A DNA stretch of 64,000 nt, taken from the NCBI GenBank assembly GCA_963978905.1, contig OZ022256.1:16617731-16681730 (forward strand), read 5' to 3'. The position numbers were made by a program, and so were the translations under genes. Positions 45,499 to 57,149 of the stretch are shown here, piece by piece. Each line of letters starts with the position of its first letter. The stretch's first letter is position 1. The notes beneath the pieces are model-generated. The model searched no databases. It was not told where the DNA came from and saw nothing but the letters and a program-made list of their open reading frames with translations. Source of the DNA: Trichostrongylus colubriformis. Its lineage: Eukaryota > Nematoda > Chromadorea > Rhabditida > Trichostrongylidae.

Positions 45499-45730
45499 TG
45501 AAGCTGAAAAGGAGCTTTCATCTGTAGGCTCAGCAGTGACAACCACTCCTTTCGTTCTACTTTTCGGGCCTTTTTCTAGGAAAGGCCTTTGGCCAAGAGC
45601 CAAAACACAGTTCTTAATGTTGACCGATCCATTTGAGATGTCTCACGTGTATAGGGTTTCTATTCGGATTCGAGGAACCAGTTTTAAGAGTGGTGCTGCT
45701 GTTTTTCCATGGGTTTCTATCAATTTTTAG
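45499..45730 (+). CDS. Terminal exon, unrecognised
   Basis: After a long T-rich tract and TTGTGTAG the frame runs 76 codons to TAG: EAEKELSSVGSAVTTTPFVL, then GPFSRKGLWPRAKTQFLMLT, DPFEMSHVYRVSIRIRG and FKSGAAVFPWVSINF. It starts in phase 2. The alternation of hydrophobic and polar residues looks like beta-rich globular protein. The upstream exon was not found and no poly(A) signal follows closely. Confidence 0.4.
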
Positions 45731-45884
45731 AAAAGGTCGTGTGAGTACAGAAGCTCTAAATAGTATAAGTTGAGTAATTAGTAAAGTTATACTGTACATT
45801 CAAGTAACGTTCCAGCCTAAGCCGCATAGCCGCGCAAATGATTTGTACCTTCACCGTACTATGAATGGCGCTTTAAAGATGACG

Positions 45885-45960
45885 AAGTGAAGGTGGCGCA
45901 GTGGTAACATGCGCAGCGTCACTCTATAGGTGTTGTGGGACCAGACTCCGTCGATGCCAA
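45885..45960 (+). mobile_element. tRNA-like SINE head
   Basis: GAAGGTGGCGCAGTGGTAAC is A-box-like and GTTGTGGGACCAGACTCC stands where the B box would be. Acceptor pairing is poor; no body. Confidence 0.35.
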
Positions 45961-46034
45961 GATATTCCCTTAAGTGGCTTTTCAATGACAGGCTCCCTAA
46001 AAAGAGGAAAGGTCAAATTTCAAAGCACGATGAT

Positions 46035-46205
46035 TCAGTAGGAATCCAGAGGGGAGGTGGGGTCTTGTTTTTCGTCGAAAATGAATTGGTACTCGGGGAA
46101 GGAAGTTGGCTGTCGAAGAATGTTCTAGATTCACCGGTTTCTAGTGATTTCACAAGCGATGAGGTAGTTCCTAAAAGGTCGTCGATCAATAACCACACTT
46201 TGTAC
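46035..46205 (+). mobile_element. Non-LTR retrotransposon fragment (endonuclease N-terminal part)
   Basis: GIQRGGGVLFFVENELVLGE resembles the RxGGGVxxYV block of the LINE endonuclease domain. It lies in a 92-codon frame without other landmarks. The 3' piece (GTCGATCAATAACCACACTT) recurs near 60205, so the surrounding sequence is also dispersed. Confidence 0.5.
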
Positions 46206-49200
46206 TAGGTGATGGTGCCATGACATAGTATGTACCAATAACACCGGACAGAAGTCGTGGAAGATGTGATGTGGATTTGGGAGTCCCATTTGTCGAATTC
46301 TCCTCATACAAACTCTTGACCCTGGTCGCTGGTCAGCGCATAAAATCGCCATTCATTCACACAGGCTCCTATTCGTTCATTGCGGCTCTGAAAGAAAAAC
46401 GAGCCTCGCCCTCATCACTTTCTAACAAAACTAGTTCCCTGTAAGAGAGAGAGATCTAATACTTCGTGGTAAGATTGTGAACAGTACAAGGTAAAAATGG
46501 TCAGCGCTATCGCCATGCTCTATCCTCGTGAGATTCTGGCCACACCCTCCACAGCACTGAACCGAGATCTAGTAATGGGGAATGGAGATAGGAGAAGGAT
46601 TATTTGAAAATGCCATCAATAGTGTTTCGAAGTTTTCAAGGGAACGAGCTTTGGGACCCCTTCGAGTAGATCCTTCTCGTTTCTTACTTGGCGGTATAAC
46701 TCTCCGTCCTGTAGCATCCCTTTGACTTGAGGACGCCATGGCAAGTAAAGGTAGGTTTATATGAGCGTGAACGAAAATCTGAGGCTACCGCGCAGTCTCT
46801 CAGGAATGTAATGTCTTGGCGCTTGTCCCGCTGTAGCGGTAGTAAATCTGTGCTTGCGTCAGCGTGAGCACCGAGCAAATACCGCGCCTACGACGCACTT
46901 GGCAGCATTCCACGGACCTTTGAAGTATTTCTCTAATGTGGCAAACTGTACGTAGCAACGAAGCACTCACCTGGTTGGAGGACAAGCGAAAAGAAAAAAA
47001 GATAACCGACGAAATCGTAGCGGAAGCGCTTCACTCCACGCATGGGAAATTTTGGCAACGCCCGAATCACTTGATTTCTGAGGAGTGAAATCCTATTTCG
47101 TTGAAACAACAGGATAAGGTGGGCAGCGTTGGCCGATCACTTTAAGAATTAATTTGGAGATGTGTAGACGTTCGAATCTACCAGATGTTTATAGCGTGAC
47201 CCGCAGAGAACTGCAAATATCGCGGGTGGTCTTTTATCCTCACAAATGAATCGCATGTCGGGTCATTATGACGAGAGAGGGTATCGTGTATAATATCGAA
47301 ACTACCGTATCACACCAGTTATCTGTACCGTTACTGCGGCCAACGTAAGTTTTTGTTGTAGGCAGAGACTGACAAACGTTATTTTCGAATACCGAGAATA
47401 TATTTTAAAACAGATAGACTGAGTTGAAATAATTATAGCGAGCGAGACAGGACACCACCTACTGCATAAGTATAAGTGACTGGATCTGGAACAGGACACT
47501 CGAATTAGGTCACTTGAGGCTCCGCACCAGTGAATTCACCACTGCTACCACTTCCTCTCGTGACTCAAATCGAGTGACCAGTCTGACACCCAATGAAGGG
47601 TTCGCCGGCTTGTGTGGGACCAGTATCTTCTTGTGCATGCAAGGAGTTTGTAACGGGATGAATGGTTTATCTACCCCGGATTTTCTGAGTTTGAGCTGAA
47701 ACATAACTGAAGCAGAAGCAGAGGCAGCTTCTGAGATTGGAGCCATTACTCCTTTTTATGGGCTCGTTCTTACACAAAAGACAGTTCTCGAGCCGCAATA
47801 TGCAGGTACGCAATAAACTGGTACCGAACATGTCTAACTGAGCAAACAATTATGCATAAACGACGAGAATTCTTTTGATCTTCACAATCACCATCAGTTT
47901 TGCGGTTTTCTGCTTACCGCAGCTGCCATAATTCCTGCTCATTTTTCAATGAAGACAAAGTTTACATTTTTATGCTGTGTATGTTGCTTTATTTATATAA
48001 ATGGAAATATTGGCGAATTTACAGGTGCTTCTAGTTCTCATACATTTTTTAAACATTTCTAAGTGGTAATTTCGAAAGATAAGGAATTCCTATAATTTTA
48101 ATGGCTAAAAAACCTGTCGGTTTCCAATGACAAAAGTCTGCTTTCTTCTAATAAAGTGGTTGCCATTGAGCGCAAATCTATGTTTTTTCTTCTTGATCAT
48201 ATTTATTGTTATTAACACGTATTTCGAAAAAAAAACCAAGAAACTAGACGGAAACATTATATTTTTATAAGGTAGAAAGACATTTTTGTCTTCGGACAAA
48301 AGTGAACAAGAAAGCATTTTTTATTAAAAAGTTACCCACCACCAGAAAGTATGAGAACTCTGCATCCGCTACAAGTTTGAGATAAAAAAAAAAACTAAAA
48401 ATTATTTTTAAAAAGGAACTGCCTCTGGGGAGGTGCTATGCTATAATGCAGTGATGAAGTTTTATTATAATTCGCCTGTAATCATGTAGCTGACTTAGAA
48501 AGGCGGGAGGCCAGGTGATTCTTAACAAAGGTCGATCCTAAGAATCCGTAGCTGAGCCTCTACCAGCTTCACAAAGCAACCCCATTGGGCTGCAACTAAG
48601 ATTCTGTCAGAAGCATGAACAATGCAGCTCCATCAGATTTTGGTATGAGCCATGCACTCCCCTTCCATTCAGCAGGATTTGAATGTGATTTAGCCTTCAC
48701 TTACTATGGCTAGGGAGCCAGCCGTTATACAATGCCTTCGATGGCTTTGGACAAGTCTGATACATTTGAACGATTCTGTGGGACTGGAATGCATAGGTAT
48801 TCTGGCTGGGTATCAGTCTGGACTCATTCCTCGGATGGAAGTGGCTGCTCATCTTGCACAATTTTCGCGCTGTACATGATCTTTTGAGTCTGGCACTTCT
48901 CACTGGGAAAATTAGGATGTTGCCTTGTGGTCCAATCGTACTATGAGATTTTGTTGGATGTTGCGATGTTCCGTTTTGCTCTCGCGAAATTCATTTAGTC
49001 GTATGGAAACGAACGAGATCACACCAATTGCTCGCACGACCAGCGACAATCATCTAATTTGGTTGGAGAGGAGGAGAGCGCAAGAATTCAGCCCCCGTGA
49101 TCGTTTTTGGTTGGGCCAATTGCTTTGATCTTTACACTCAATTTCCTCGATTCTGACAGATTCACCACTCTCCGACATTCCAGAGGAAGTGCATTCTTAG

Positions 49201-51188
49201 CCTCTTCCTTAATTCTCTATCTATCTACTTCTTATCGAATGCACTTTAATTCTCGAAATTTCCAAATATGTAGACTGCTTCTTTTTGACTTTTGGGAGCC
49301 ATCAATGATAACATATCACCTGACAGCTCGAGAAAAAAATGCTCAACCGATCATTAATGTTCGTAAAAAATGGCACAATCAGTAGAGTTTTTGCACCATG
49401 TCGTCGCTACCGTAACTCCAAAAAAAAATCGGAATTCCTTGAAAGAATGGGTCATCTGACGCTCACTGCCAGCTCTGGCAGATTTCTTTGCAAATGGAAG
49501 CCTCAAAGAATCTCAGAATATTCCAGTCCAGTTGAGCTAACTGCTTTCCAAGTCCCAAAGGAACGCGGTGGAAGGTTTAAAGAGGGCATCGCTTTTGAAG
49601 ACAAGTAGCTCCAACCCTCCAAAGCATGCACATGTGGGCGATTTTTCCATTTTTGTCCGTCCACTTCTTTCAGAACACTTCTTTCCAGGTTTGCCATGAG
49701 CAGGCTTCAGTTATGTCCCTCTGGAATACACCATGCACTCGACCGTAAATTATTGGAGTACAAAAAGATCCTGAAGCATGCGGATGCAGAAATTGGTGCT
49801 TCTTGGGTGCTCGATATCCGAAAGTAAGGCATGACTTGGTAACGCTAGCTGGGGTCCATATGAAGACGCCACCAGTGCTTCAGATCAACCATGCCTGGGT
49901 AAAAATAGCTGATTTCGGAGTATAGGCTTTTCTGGTTGCAATGGAGTGGCAAATGTGTCGGTCCAGGTTATAATGTGGACGCTGAGCCAGTCCTACACCG
50001 AACTGAGCAGCTATTCGAAGGTCTTACATTTCTGAATGGCACACGAATGCATGGCGAATAAGTCGAAGAGATATCGGGCCGAGCTCCATCTTTAATGTTT
50101 TATTTTATTTATTTTTATTTTAAAATTTTTATTTTTTTCTTATTTTTTTATTTTTTTATTTTATTTATTTTATTAGCGATTCTGTGATGTTACAAAAATA
50201 CAAAGAAAACGTTTTCCTACTGGTTCTATGTACTCACCACTTATCGTATGTGCTATTTTGTTGTCGTCACTGAATCACTGAGTGTTTCTTGACATGGAGC
50301 TAAAATCAACAAACACATAACTGATAAACAAAGCACAACCAAACCTATTTACTAAAAGAAAAAACCTTCAAAAGTCACGTCACCCCTAACTCTGCAAAAC
50401 AGTTACATTTTACTGAAGGTGGGGGTCCCGTGAATTTCGCGTTGATCAATAGAAGTTAGCTTTTCCTAGAGAAAGCTTCCAGGAGCTCCGACCCATTAAA
50501 TCTTCCGTGGATATTTGACTTGTGTCATAAAATTGGATATTCTTCGATGGGTAGCCGTAAGAATTGCAGAGCAGTTTTTTCACTAATGATTGACTGTAGC
50601 CTATTTCTGAAGTCCTATGAATTATATGGTTGTTCCAGTGCTAGTGCCGGTACGGTCGACACACATATTCTGTGCTCTTGTATCAGGCTGCACCGTGCAG
50701 TCACCCACAATCCAAACTGCAATTTGATATTTTTGGAAAAAATTTTCATCCACATCCATTGAAGGAGCTCTATACAACCAAGTTCAATCACTGGATTGAG
50801 GAGAATTTTTGAGTGATACGATCCCTCCCCTTACTTTTTGGTTTTGGTACGCTGAAGTTGTCTCCCCCTTTGGAGAAAAGCCTTTAATCGGTAATTATCA
50901 TCACAATACTGTTAGTGTAAGGTTATAAAGTACGGTTATCGACTGACGACATTTTCTCAGTAGATACATGGGTCATCGAGGATTTCTCAAGATATTTTCG
51001 ACCTTTTTTCAGCCCAAATACTTCCCCTCTCAAAAGGATTCCTCCCCTCGCGTTGTGCGACTACACTTTATGGCATCCAATATCCGATTTTAAGATTCCA
51101 CAGCTTGTAAACATGTGGATCAACCATCTCAGGACGCAAAAATGGTTTCTGAGCCCTTTAATGTGGGCTTTACTTACACTACAGTTTT
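46206..51188. other. Long stretch without accepted genes
   Basis: Frames at 46684-46985, 47510-47746 (minus, with LKLRKSGVDKPFIPLQTP), 48697-49128 and 49339-49697 are open but have no domain or paired splice signals. A run of T-rich TTTATTTTATTT sequence fills 50095-50175. Fragments of the CCATGCACTC motif occur at 48650 and 49728. Confidence 0.3.
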
Positions 51189-51545
51189 TCACCTAAATGC
51201 GACGTTTGTTCTGTAGATAGGTGACTGCTGCGATCGCAACATCGGCTCCGAGCAGCAGCTCCCAAATTCTTCTGACCCTACAGTCCAGCTGGTGTCAGTG
51301 CAGTTTTTTCGTCGGCGTTCGTTCGATTTCTTAAAATACCACTGGTTCTTTGGACTACATCCGTTTTTAGCAGGATGGTACACTCCTTTGAGATCGCGCA
51401 AAGAGGCAGATTCCGTTAGATGAAAGGGCAGACATGTTTTGTCATTCTGTCGAATCGCAGGGACGAACATGGTCCTCCTATGGACTCTATCGAAAAAACA
51501 CGCTTCTTGACTATCGGTCCTGCTAACCACGACAATAATCGCTGC
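51189..51545 (-). CDS. Terminal exon of a Cys-containing protein
   Basis: A minus-strand frame of about 115 codons to TGA: DSQEACFFDRVHRRTMFVPA, KTCLPFHLTESASLRDLKGV, NGCSPKNQWYFKKSNERRRK, NCTDTSWTVGSEEFGSCCSE. Six to seven Cys in the second half, including a CC pair, suggest an extracellular domain. It loosely recalls small nematode Cys-rich repeats such as lustrin/Kunitz types, but no family can be named. A likely acceptor is GTGGTTAGCAG near 51515. A foldback MITE starts at 51570, and the open frame runs on through its arm, which is fortuitous. Confidence 0.4.
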   Translation of the reverse strand, partial: AAIIVVVSRTDSQEACFFDRVHRRTMFVPAIRQNDKTCLPFHLTESASLRDLKGVYHPAKNGCSPKNQWYFKKSNERRRKNCTDTSWTVGSEEFGSCCSEPMLRSQQSPIYRTNVAFR

Positions 51546-51569
51546 GGAGTAGCTGTACGGTGACGTTAA

Positions 51570-51995
51570 AGGAGTCGTCCACGAAAAAATTAATTTTTCT
51601 GTTACCCATATATTTATGTTGTATCTGCCTAATGTGGGCCGCGTGCAAATTTTCACGCGAAAATGTGAAATCTGGCTACTATACAGCACTTCAAAGTCTC
51701 GGCCGGGTGGGCGGGGTCCCCAAGCAAGTGCCCACCCCGTCGTCCGCCGCGGTCGGAGACGCATTGTAGGAAGAGAAAGTTACGAAAACAGCCCCACTCT
51801 CGTTCCCGACTGCGGCGGACGACGGGAAGAGGCTTTTACTCGGAAACCCTGACCATTCGGCCGAGAATTGGTGGAGCTGTATCTTACCCGAATTTTCGCC
51901 TTTCCGCCTGAAACTTTGCATGAGGCCCCTCACTGGGCAAATACAACATAAATATATGGGTCACAAAGAAACTCATTTTTCCGTGGACGATTCCT
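51570..51995. mobile_element. TTAA foldback element, family 1
   Basis: Left TTAA then AGGAGTCGTCCACG; arms with CCCATATATTTATGTTGTAT, TTTTCACGCG and GTCGTCCGCCGCGGTCGG facing GACTGCGGCGGACGAC; right end CCGTGGACGATTCCT then TGAA (decayed TTAA). Confidence 0.9.
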
Positions 51996-52312
51996 TGAAA
52001 CATAGAGCAGCAACAAGGGAGCCAACACATACGTGATCGAACCACTTTATGGGACTGTAAGATTAGCACCAGCCGCATAAAACAACCACTCGAAGCAGGT
52101 GTACACAATTCCGGCCTTAAGCTACAGGCTCATCAGTGGAGCTTATAAAAGCTTGACCCGTGTCTCACCTATGTGACCATCAATCGCTAACCGCGCGGCG
52201 GCGATGTTTTGCACCGCTCATGAGACACCCTTTCACACAGCGGTCCAACAAATAAACATCAACGGATCTGCTCTCTTTACATTTCATTGTTTGTCGCGTG
52301 TCCTGCGGCGGC

Positions 52313-52585
52313 TTATGAGCTGAGTGTTGAGGAACCAACAAATACTCGAAACAGACCGTCACGTCTCACAGGTAATTGAGAACGGAAGCTTTGGTATCTT
52401 GGACATAGTGGAATGGGGATCAGAGCGAAAGCTCCGCGATAAGGAGTTCTAGGCGCCCTTACAATACTTATGCCAGTATATCTCAGCAACGAAAAGTCAA
52501 GCATAGTGTCTACTAGATCACCTGTCCCATGCAATAAACATTGCAGAAGTTCACGCTTCGATTCTTTGAAACCACTGCTACCCAT
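52313..52585 (-). other. 90-codon protein-like frame
   Basis: ATG-to-stop frame (KESKRELLQCLLHGTGDLVD, TPYRGAFALIPIPLCPRYQS, LFRVFVGSSTLSS) with balanced composition. An internal GTAAGG could be a donor. The opposite strand (52262-52370) also reads as a signal-like segment (SLYISLFVACPAAAYELS) ending at donor GTAATT, so strand and structure are unresolved. Confidence 0.25.
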
Positions 52586-52744
52586 TAACTACTCAATAGT
52601 TGAAAAAAAAAGTTCGAAGGGTGAGGGTCAGGACATTCAATTTGGGTCACAGCTCCGAACGAATTGTGTCACGCAAGGAAACTGACCAAATTAGAGTGTT
52701 TGAGCTCAGGGTCAGTGTGGCGTGAGACGCATGCTCGTCAACAA

Positions 52745-53105
52745 AGGAATCGTCCACGGAAGGATGAGTTTTTCTGCTACCCATATATTTATGATGTATC
52801 TGCCTAATAAGGGCCGCATGCAAAGTTTCACGCAAAAAAAGTGAGGATTCGGCTAAGATACAGCTCTCTAAATTCTCGGCCGGGCCGGCCGGAGCCTCCG
52901 AGTAAAAGCCTCGTCTCGTCGTCCGCCGCGGTTATGAAGGGAGAGTGGGACTATTTACGTAACTCTCTGTTCCTACAATGCGTCTCCGACCACGGCGGAC
53001 GACAGGGTGGGCACTTGCTAGAAGGCCCCGCTCACCCGGTAGTGACATAACCTACAAAGTAATTATATGGGTAACAGAGAAACTCATTTTCCGTGGACGA
53101 TTCCT
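52745..53105. mobile_element. TTAA foldback element, family 1
   Basis: AGGAATCGTCCACGGAAGG at the left, GGACGATTCCT at the right; centre GTCGTCCGCCGCGGTTATG facing ACCACGGCGGACGAC. The right arm has lost the stretch corresponding to the left-arm TTTCACGC block. The flanks (ACAA and TTTA) are worn. Confidence 0.85.
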
Positions 53106-54459
53106 TTATTTCCATTGTCACTCAAACTGCCTTATTTTCGGATTTCTCTCCTTTCTTTTGCTCTCAACATTAATAATTTTCTTCTCAGAGCGAAAAGCCG
53201 CGCACTGTTTTTCGAACTATTATATCCTTTGGGTCCCTCTTGGAATTTTCGGCAATTCTTTGGCAAGAAATGATTCATGTTAGTCCAGTAAAACCATTTC
53301 GCGAACATTCGCTAAACAAAGCAGCCCGGTAAAAACATCCCGCGGTCGTCAGAGCTCGCTTCTTCAAGCCGATTTCGGTTTACGGCTAATAGAATCCTCT
53401 TCAAACTACGCATGCATACATTAGTGAACAATACTCTTAACCGTAAACCCCGCAAATTACAAACCTACCTTTCCGCCATGATCCCATTTGGGTCAACTGT
53501 CCTGGAAGGCAACGGTTATAGCGATAGGTCAGGGCCACCCGCTGTGATAGTAATGGGTTCAGTGGTCAACCTTTCGAAGAAATAGCCGCCTAATGAAGTA
53601 CAGCACAAAAAATTGTGCGTCTCGGTCAACCTGTTATCTTTTTGGATTCGATAGGAATATGGCCAGTTCGTGAAGACACTAGCTTTTTTATGGTGTTCGA
53701 ACGGCAAGCTTGAGTAAAAATTTGGCTCCGCGGTATGCGGTATGCGACGCGATGCGTGCAAGCTAGGACGTCGCAGGGGTTGAGCTCTTGAACGAATTGG
53801 TTCACCAAAATTGGAGTTTTTATATCACCCACATATTTATGTTATATTTGCATACAGAAAATGCTACAAAGTTTCACGCTTATATACAAGAATTGAGATA
53901 GAACTCTCCAAAGTGACGCCGACGGGGTGAGGCGTTTGAGTCGGTTTGAACGCTAGAGAGCTGAGGAGCGAAGAGGCGGCAGTCACGTGGTCAGGGACGC
54001 AGAGTGAGAAGCAGATCAACAGTGGGCGCGAAAATTTGAACTGGGCAACTGATCGCTGGCGGCTGTCCAACTGTTGCGTTGGGAAGTAAGACGGAAATTC
54101 AAACGGATTGCCCTTTTTCCAGTTTTTCGATTTCTGCCTTGGAATTGAGGAAATTTCTCGGTCCTATTCGTGTTTCTGCTCATGAATTATGTCTAGTACA
54201 GTGACCTTCAAGAGGAACTGAAATCGTGGAATTTCCGTCCATTCGACTACTCTACACGCAATTACCTTGTCTACGCTTGATATATAGACCTTTTATCTGA
54301 GACTTATGAATTTTGTGTGCTAGCCATTCAATAGCGATTTAATCTGGTATATCTTTGCTATCGGTTGAGGACTTCTCACTGTGAATACCGCCTAAAAAAA
54401 CCAAGATCGAGTCCAATCTGCAAACAGAACATTTCGATTCTCTCGTTAGAGCGAACTGA
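53106..54459. other. No gene recognised; family 1 fragment
   Basis: CACATATTTATGTTATATTTGC and AAGTTTCACGC at 53829-53880 are a solo arm fragment of family 1. The minus frame at 53516-53832 has no recognised domain. Confidence 0.35.
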
Positions 54460-54853
54460 ATGAGAACCACGTATGTAAGTGGGATGCAGCTCATTCACGA
54501 GGCTAGGAACTATGTATACATACAGATGTTATCGCTTCGTGAGTGTCCTACATAAAATGGCAAGATTCGAGCCCTTGCAAACCTCATTTTCAGATTTGGT
54601 GCAGGAGGAGTCGGTGCGACACTGCCTTGCACCATTCTCATCTCGATTCTTTTCAGCAGCCGTCGTGAAAATTCCGCACGACGCGACCCCGCATCGGCTC
54701 TTCCTATATCTTGCCAGTGCTAACTTCCAATTTGTCGGTTCTCTTTCATTTTCAACGTCCGAGTGGAGGGTTTTATCTCAGTGCTTTACTCCAAGCACAG
54801 AAGACTTTCATATGGATGCATTAATTCTGATGGTGCAAAGCAATAAATCTTGA
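54460..54853 (+). CDS. Complete two-exon gene, 112-residue protein, unrecognised
   Basis: Exon 54460-54538 opens with ATG (GMQLIHEARNYVYIQMLSL) and ends in donor GTGAGT. After a 55 bp intron ending CTCATTTTCAG, exon 54594-54853 encodes LVQEESVRHCLAPFSSRFFS, PHDATPHRLFLYLASANFQF and SEWRVLSQCFTPSTEDFHMD to a TGA. Phase 1 agrees on both sides. A stop directly precedes the ATG in frame, so this is the first coding exon or trans-spliced start. No signal peptide or membrane segment; it would be soluble. A MITE begins two bases after the stop codon, so the present C-terminus may have been created by its insertion. Confidence 0.6.
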
Positions 54854-54855
54854 TG

Positions 54856-55040
54856 GGTGCTATCGCAATGAGGACGACATCTTGTAGAAAATTGCTTATG
54901 TAGGCATCTCGGAGGGATCTTTTGAGGGGTTTGCCTAAGCCCTAGTGAAAAGAAGAAGGGGTTCCTTCCCTCTCTGGACTTATGTTAGGTCAAAACCATG
55001 GGATGCCTCCCCCCCCCCCCCCCCATTGCGATAGCACCTC
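54856..55040. mobile_element. 185 bp MITE touching a stop codon
   Basis: GGTGCTATCGCAATG at 54856 is mirrored by CATTGCGATAGCACC ending near 55038. The interior includes a run of about 15 C at 55009-55023. The target duplication is unclear. Confidence 0.65.
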
Positions 55041-55079
55041 TAAATTCGTCAAAGATATAATATTTTGTTAAGTTTGCAG

Positions 55080-55395
55080 TTGGCTACGACCTGGAACCTC
55101 AGACTGGTTGCGAGAACCATATTTTGGATATGGTTGGCTCTTGAACTGTGTTATTAATGGCGCATTTCTTATTTTTGGATAGTGTCATCCGCATGACTTT
55201 GACCTCCCTACTGTAGAAGAGATTTTGTTGGAATATGCTGACGCGTACGTCGAAATTCTGTCGGTCTTGTGCATTGGTCGGTGTGCACTTCTGTTTCGGA
55301 GCTCATGCTACTTCCTGTGACCCATATTGTGGTGCTACGGGAACACTGTCGACCGATGCAGGTATAAAACTGAGTTTCTACCCGTGATGATTTGA
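55080..55395 (+). CDS. Candidate 3' exons of a Cys-containing protein
   Basis: Exon 55080-55132 (acceptor AGTTTGCAG; GYDLEPQTGCENHILDM, donor GTTGGC) joins in phase 0 to 55183-55244 (acceptor TTTTTGGATAG; CHPHDFDLPTVEEILLEYAD, donor GTACGT) and then in phase 2 to 55362-55395 (acceptor CCGATGCAG; YKTEFLPVMI, stop). A competing reading in the same region is an ATG at 55238 followed by a Cys-rich segment (KFCRSCALVGVHFCFGAHAT, SCDPYCGATGTLSTDA) ending at the GTATAA donor. Upstream it could once have been continuous with the gene at 54.46 kb, from which only the MITE and 40 bases separate it. No family recognised. Confidence 0.35.
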
Positions 55396-56485
55396 TAGTG
55401 ACCCTCTCTCTTATCTCTAATTACTTGGTACTGCCAGGTGTTCCGTTGGTGTCTCTATTGAACTCTGCGTCATCGTTATTGTCCCTCTTTTTGGGGAAAA
55501 CTTCTATTGGATACGCCATACAAGTTTAAAAAACGAATTGTAACTGAGTATCGCTACGATTTCAATCTGACGATTAGAGTTGCTCTTACACATCGGAAAT
55601 GGTGAGAACGTTGGCGAAAAAAACCCAACCCGTCATTTCATTCATTGTAATGATGCTCCCATACATAGTACTGGTCGCCGGGAATCTGCATCAGAACGTT
55701 CGTAGTATCAGTGGAATTGCCGACAAAAAATAGGAACCGTTCCGGTTTTTGTGACTGTTGGACGTGAGACACTACCGGTTAGCAGTTACCGCTCAATAAC
55801 CGTTCCATGAATATGTAACTAAACCTTCAAATGGGACCAATAAAAACCCTACTGGAGCAAGAAGAAAGAGAGATGCCCGTCTGCTCGACTGCTTTGACAG
55901 TTTTTCCTGACTTTCCGACAAATCTTATTAGCAGATTTTCCACATTGCTGCCTTTGTTTTAATATTAGCAAGCCAGCTGTGCCAGCCCCATAACACGCAA
56001 TAGAGAGGTAGGCAAGAAGGGAGGCAGGCGATTTACAGACAGACAAACCAACAAAGCACAACACACCTATATGGAAAATGAACTCTGTTCACTGCTATTG
56101 TTGTGTTATTGCTATTATCATTTCCAAACTCTTCAGACTGTTCTCTAAATATTCATATGACATTTTTTATTCATTTTCCTTTTTTTCATTTTTCATTATT
56201 GCTATGACATTTTCATCATTTTGGAAGAGATTGAGTTTTCATTTTTGTGAAAATTCATTCACCTAGAACAGATGAGTACAGTAAATTGAAATGTCTAAAA
56301 GTAACTAAACTAGTCCATGGAGGTACTTGTGTCGTTCCGAAACTCCCATATGGGTTATAAATATTAGCAGAGTGTAAGGAAATTTCTAAAAGAAACTTTA
56401 AAGTTGAATTATGATCTTCTGAAAGGGCAGAATTTCATTTGAACTTCATTTGCTTTTGTATACATTCATCCTTCTCCAAAACGAG
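55396..56485. other. Unassigned stretch
   Basis: A possible exon with a membrane segment (acceptor TGGTACTGCCAG at about 55438; SIELCVIVIVPLFGENFYWI) could end the preceding gene. Otherwise AT-rich without exons. Confidence 0.3.
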
Positions 56486-56570
56486 TGTCGGTATGCTCGT
56501 GTTTTCAAGTACAGCCAAATTCCTATGGCACCCATTGTGACGCTGAAGACATTATTGCCAACATGTGCAG
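56486..56570 (+). CDS. Candidate exon with EGF-like Cys spacing
   Basis: SVCSCFQVQPNSYGTHCDAE then DIIANMC, ending at TGCAG/GTACCT. The pattern C-x-C-x8-YGxxC is that of the C-terminal half of an EGF-like domain, where the glycine and aromatic residue before the last Cys are conserved. The sequence around the donor resembles 55319-55366 base for base (ACCCAT..TTGTG..GCT...GATGCAGGTA), suggesting a duplicated exon. Only one exon, no partner found. Confidence 0.3.
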
Positions 56571-57149
56571 GTACCTAACTTGGTTGCCACCCGTGCAGCT
56601 GCAAATGAGAAGAATTTTTCCGTCTCCGCTCGATAATTTTGCAGTTGTAAGCTTTATATCTGTTGTATATCTATGAATTCGGATGACTAGAAGGGATACA
56701 CTGCTGACTCCTTACACCTGAATGTTGATCTCACATCAATTGTCCAGAAAATCAGTTTACAGGGGATGACCTCACCATGGACCATTTGCAGAATTTCAAG
56801 CGAAAAATCCAAATTCGGTGCAAATACATATCCTCAAATTTACATTCAAGCGGATATCAGGGACGGAGCCGCGTGGGCTGTGGATGAAATCGGTGGCCGT
56901 CCAGATCGGCGAAGGATTGTGTTATGCAAATCAACAGTGGATGCAACCCCCCCCCCCTCCGACACCTGTACAGGCCGCAGTCGTACTGTGCTGTGCCGGC
57001 GGCAGGACGTGGCTGCGTATCTCTGCGTCTCCGCCTATGCCACCCTGCCTAGTTGCCTGCGTCATCTCTGCACCTCCCCCATGCCATTCCCCCTCGCTGC
57101 CTGTGAATGCAGCCACGCCCTGCCGGCGGTGAGTATGACCGCACCATTA
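56571..57149. other. GC-rich unassigned block
   Basis: A 150-codon frame spans 56766-57218 but crosses a C run and a GC-rich block (GCAGCCACGCCCTGCCGGCG near 57109, similar to the MITE at 33.39 kb), and all three frames stay open over parts of it. Not accepted as a gene. Confidence 0.3.

Noticed and set aside
51189..51764. 191-codon minus-strand frame as one gene
   Set aside because: The first 60 codons are MITE arm; only the part below about 51545 was kept as a possible exon.
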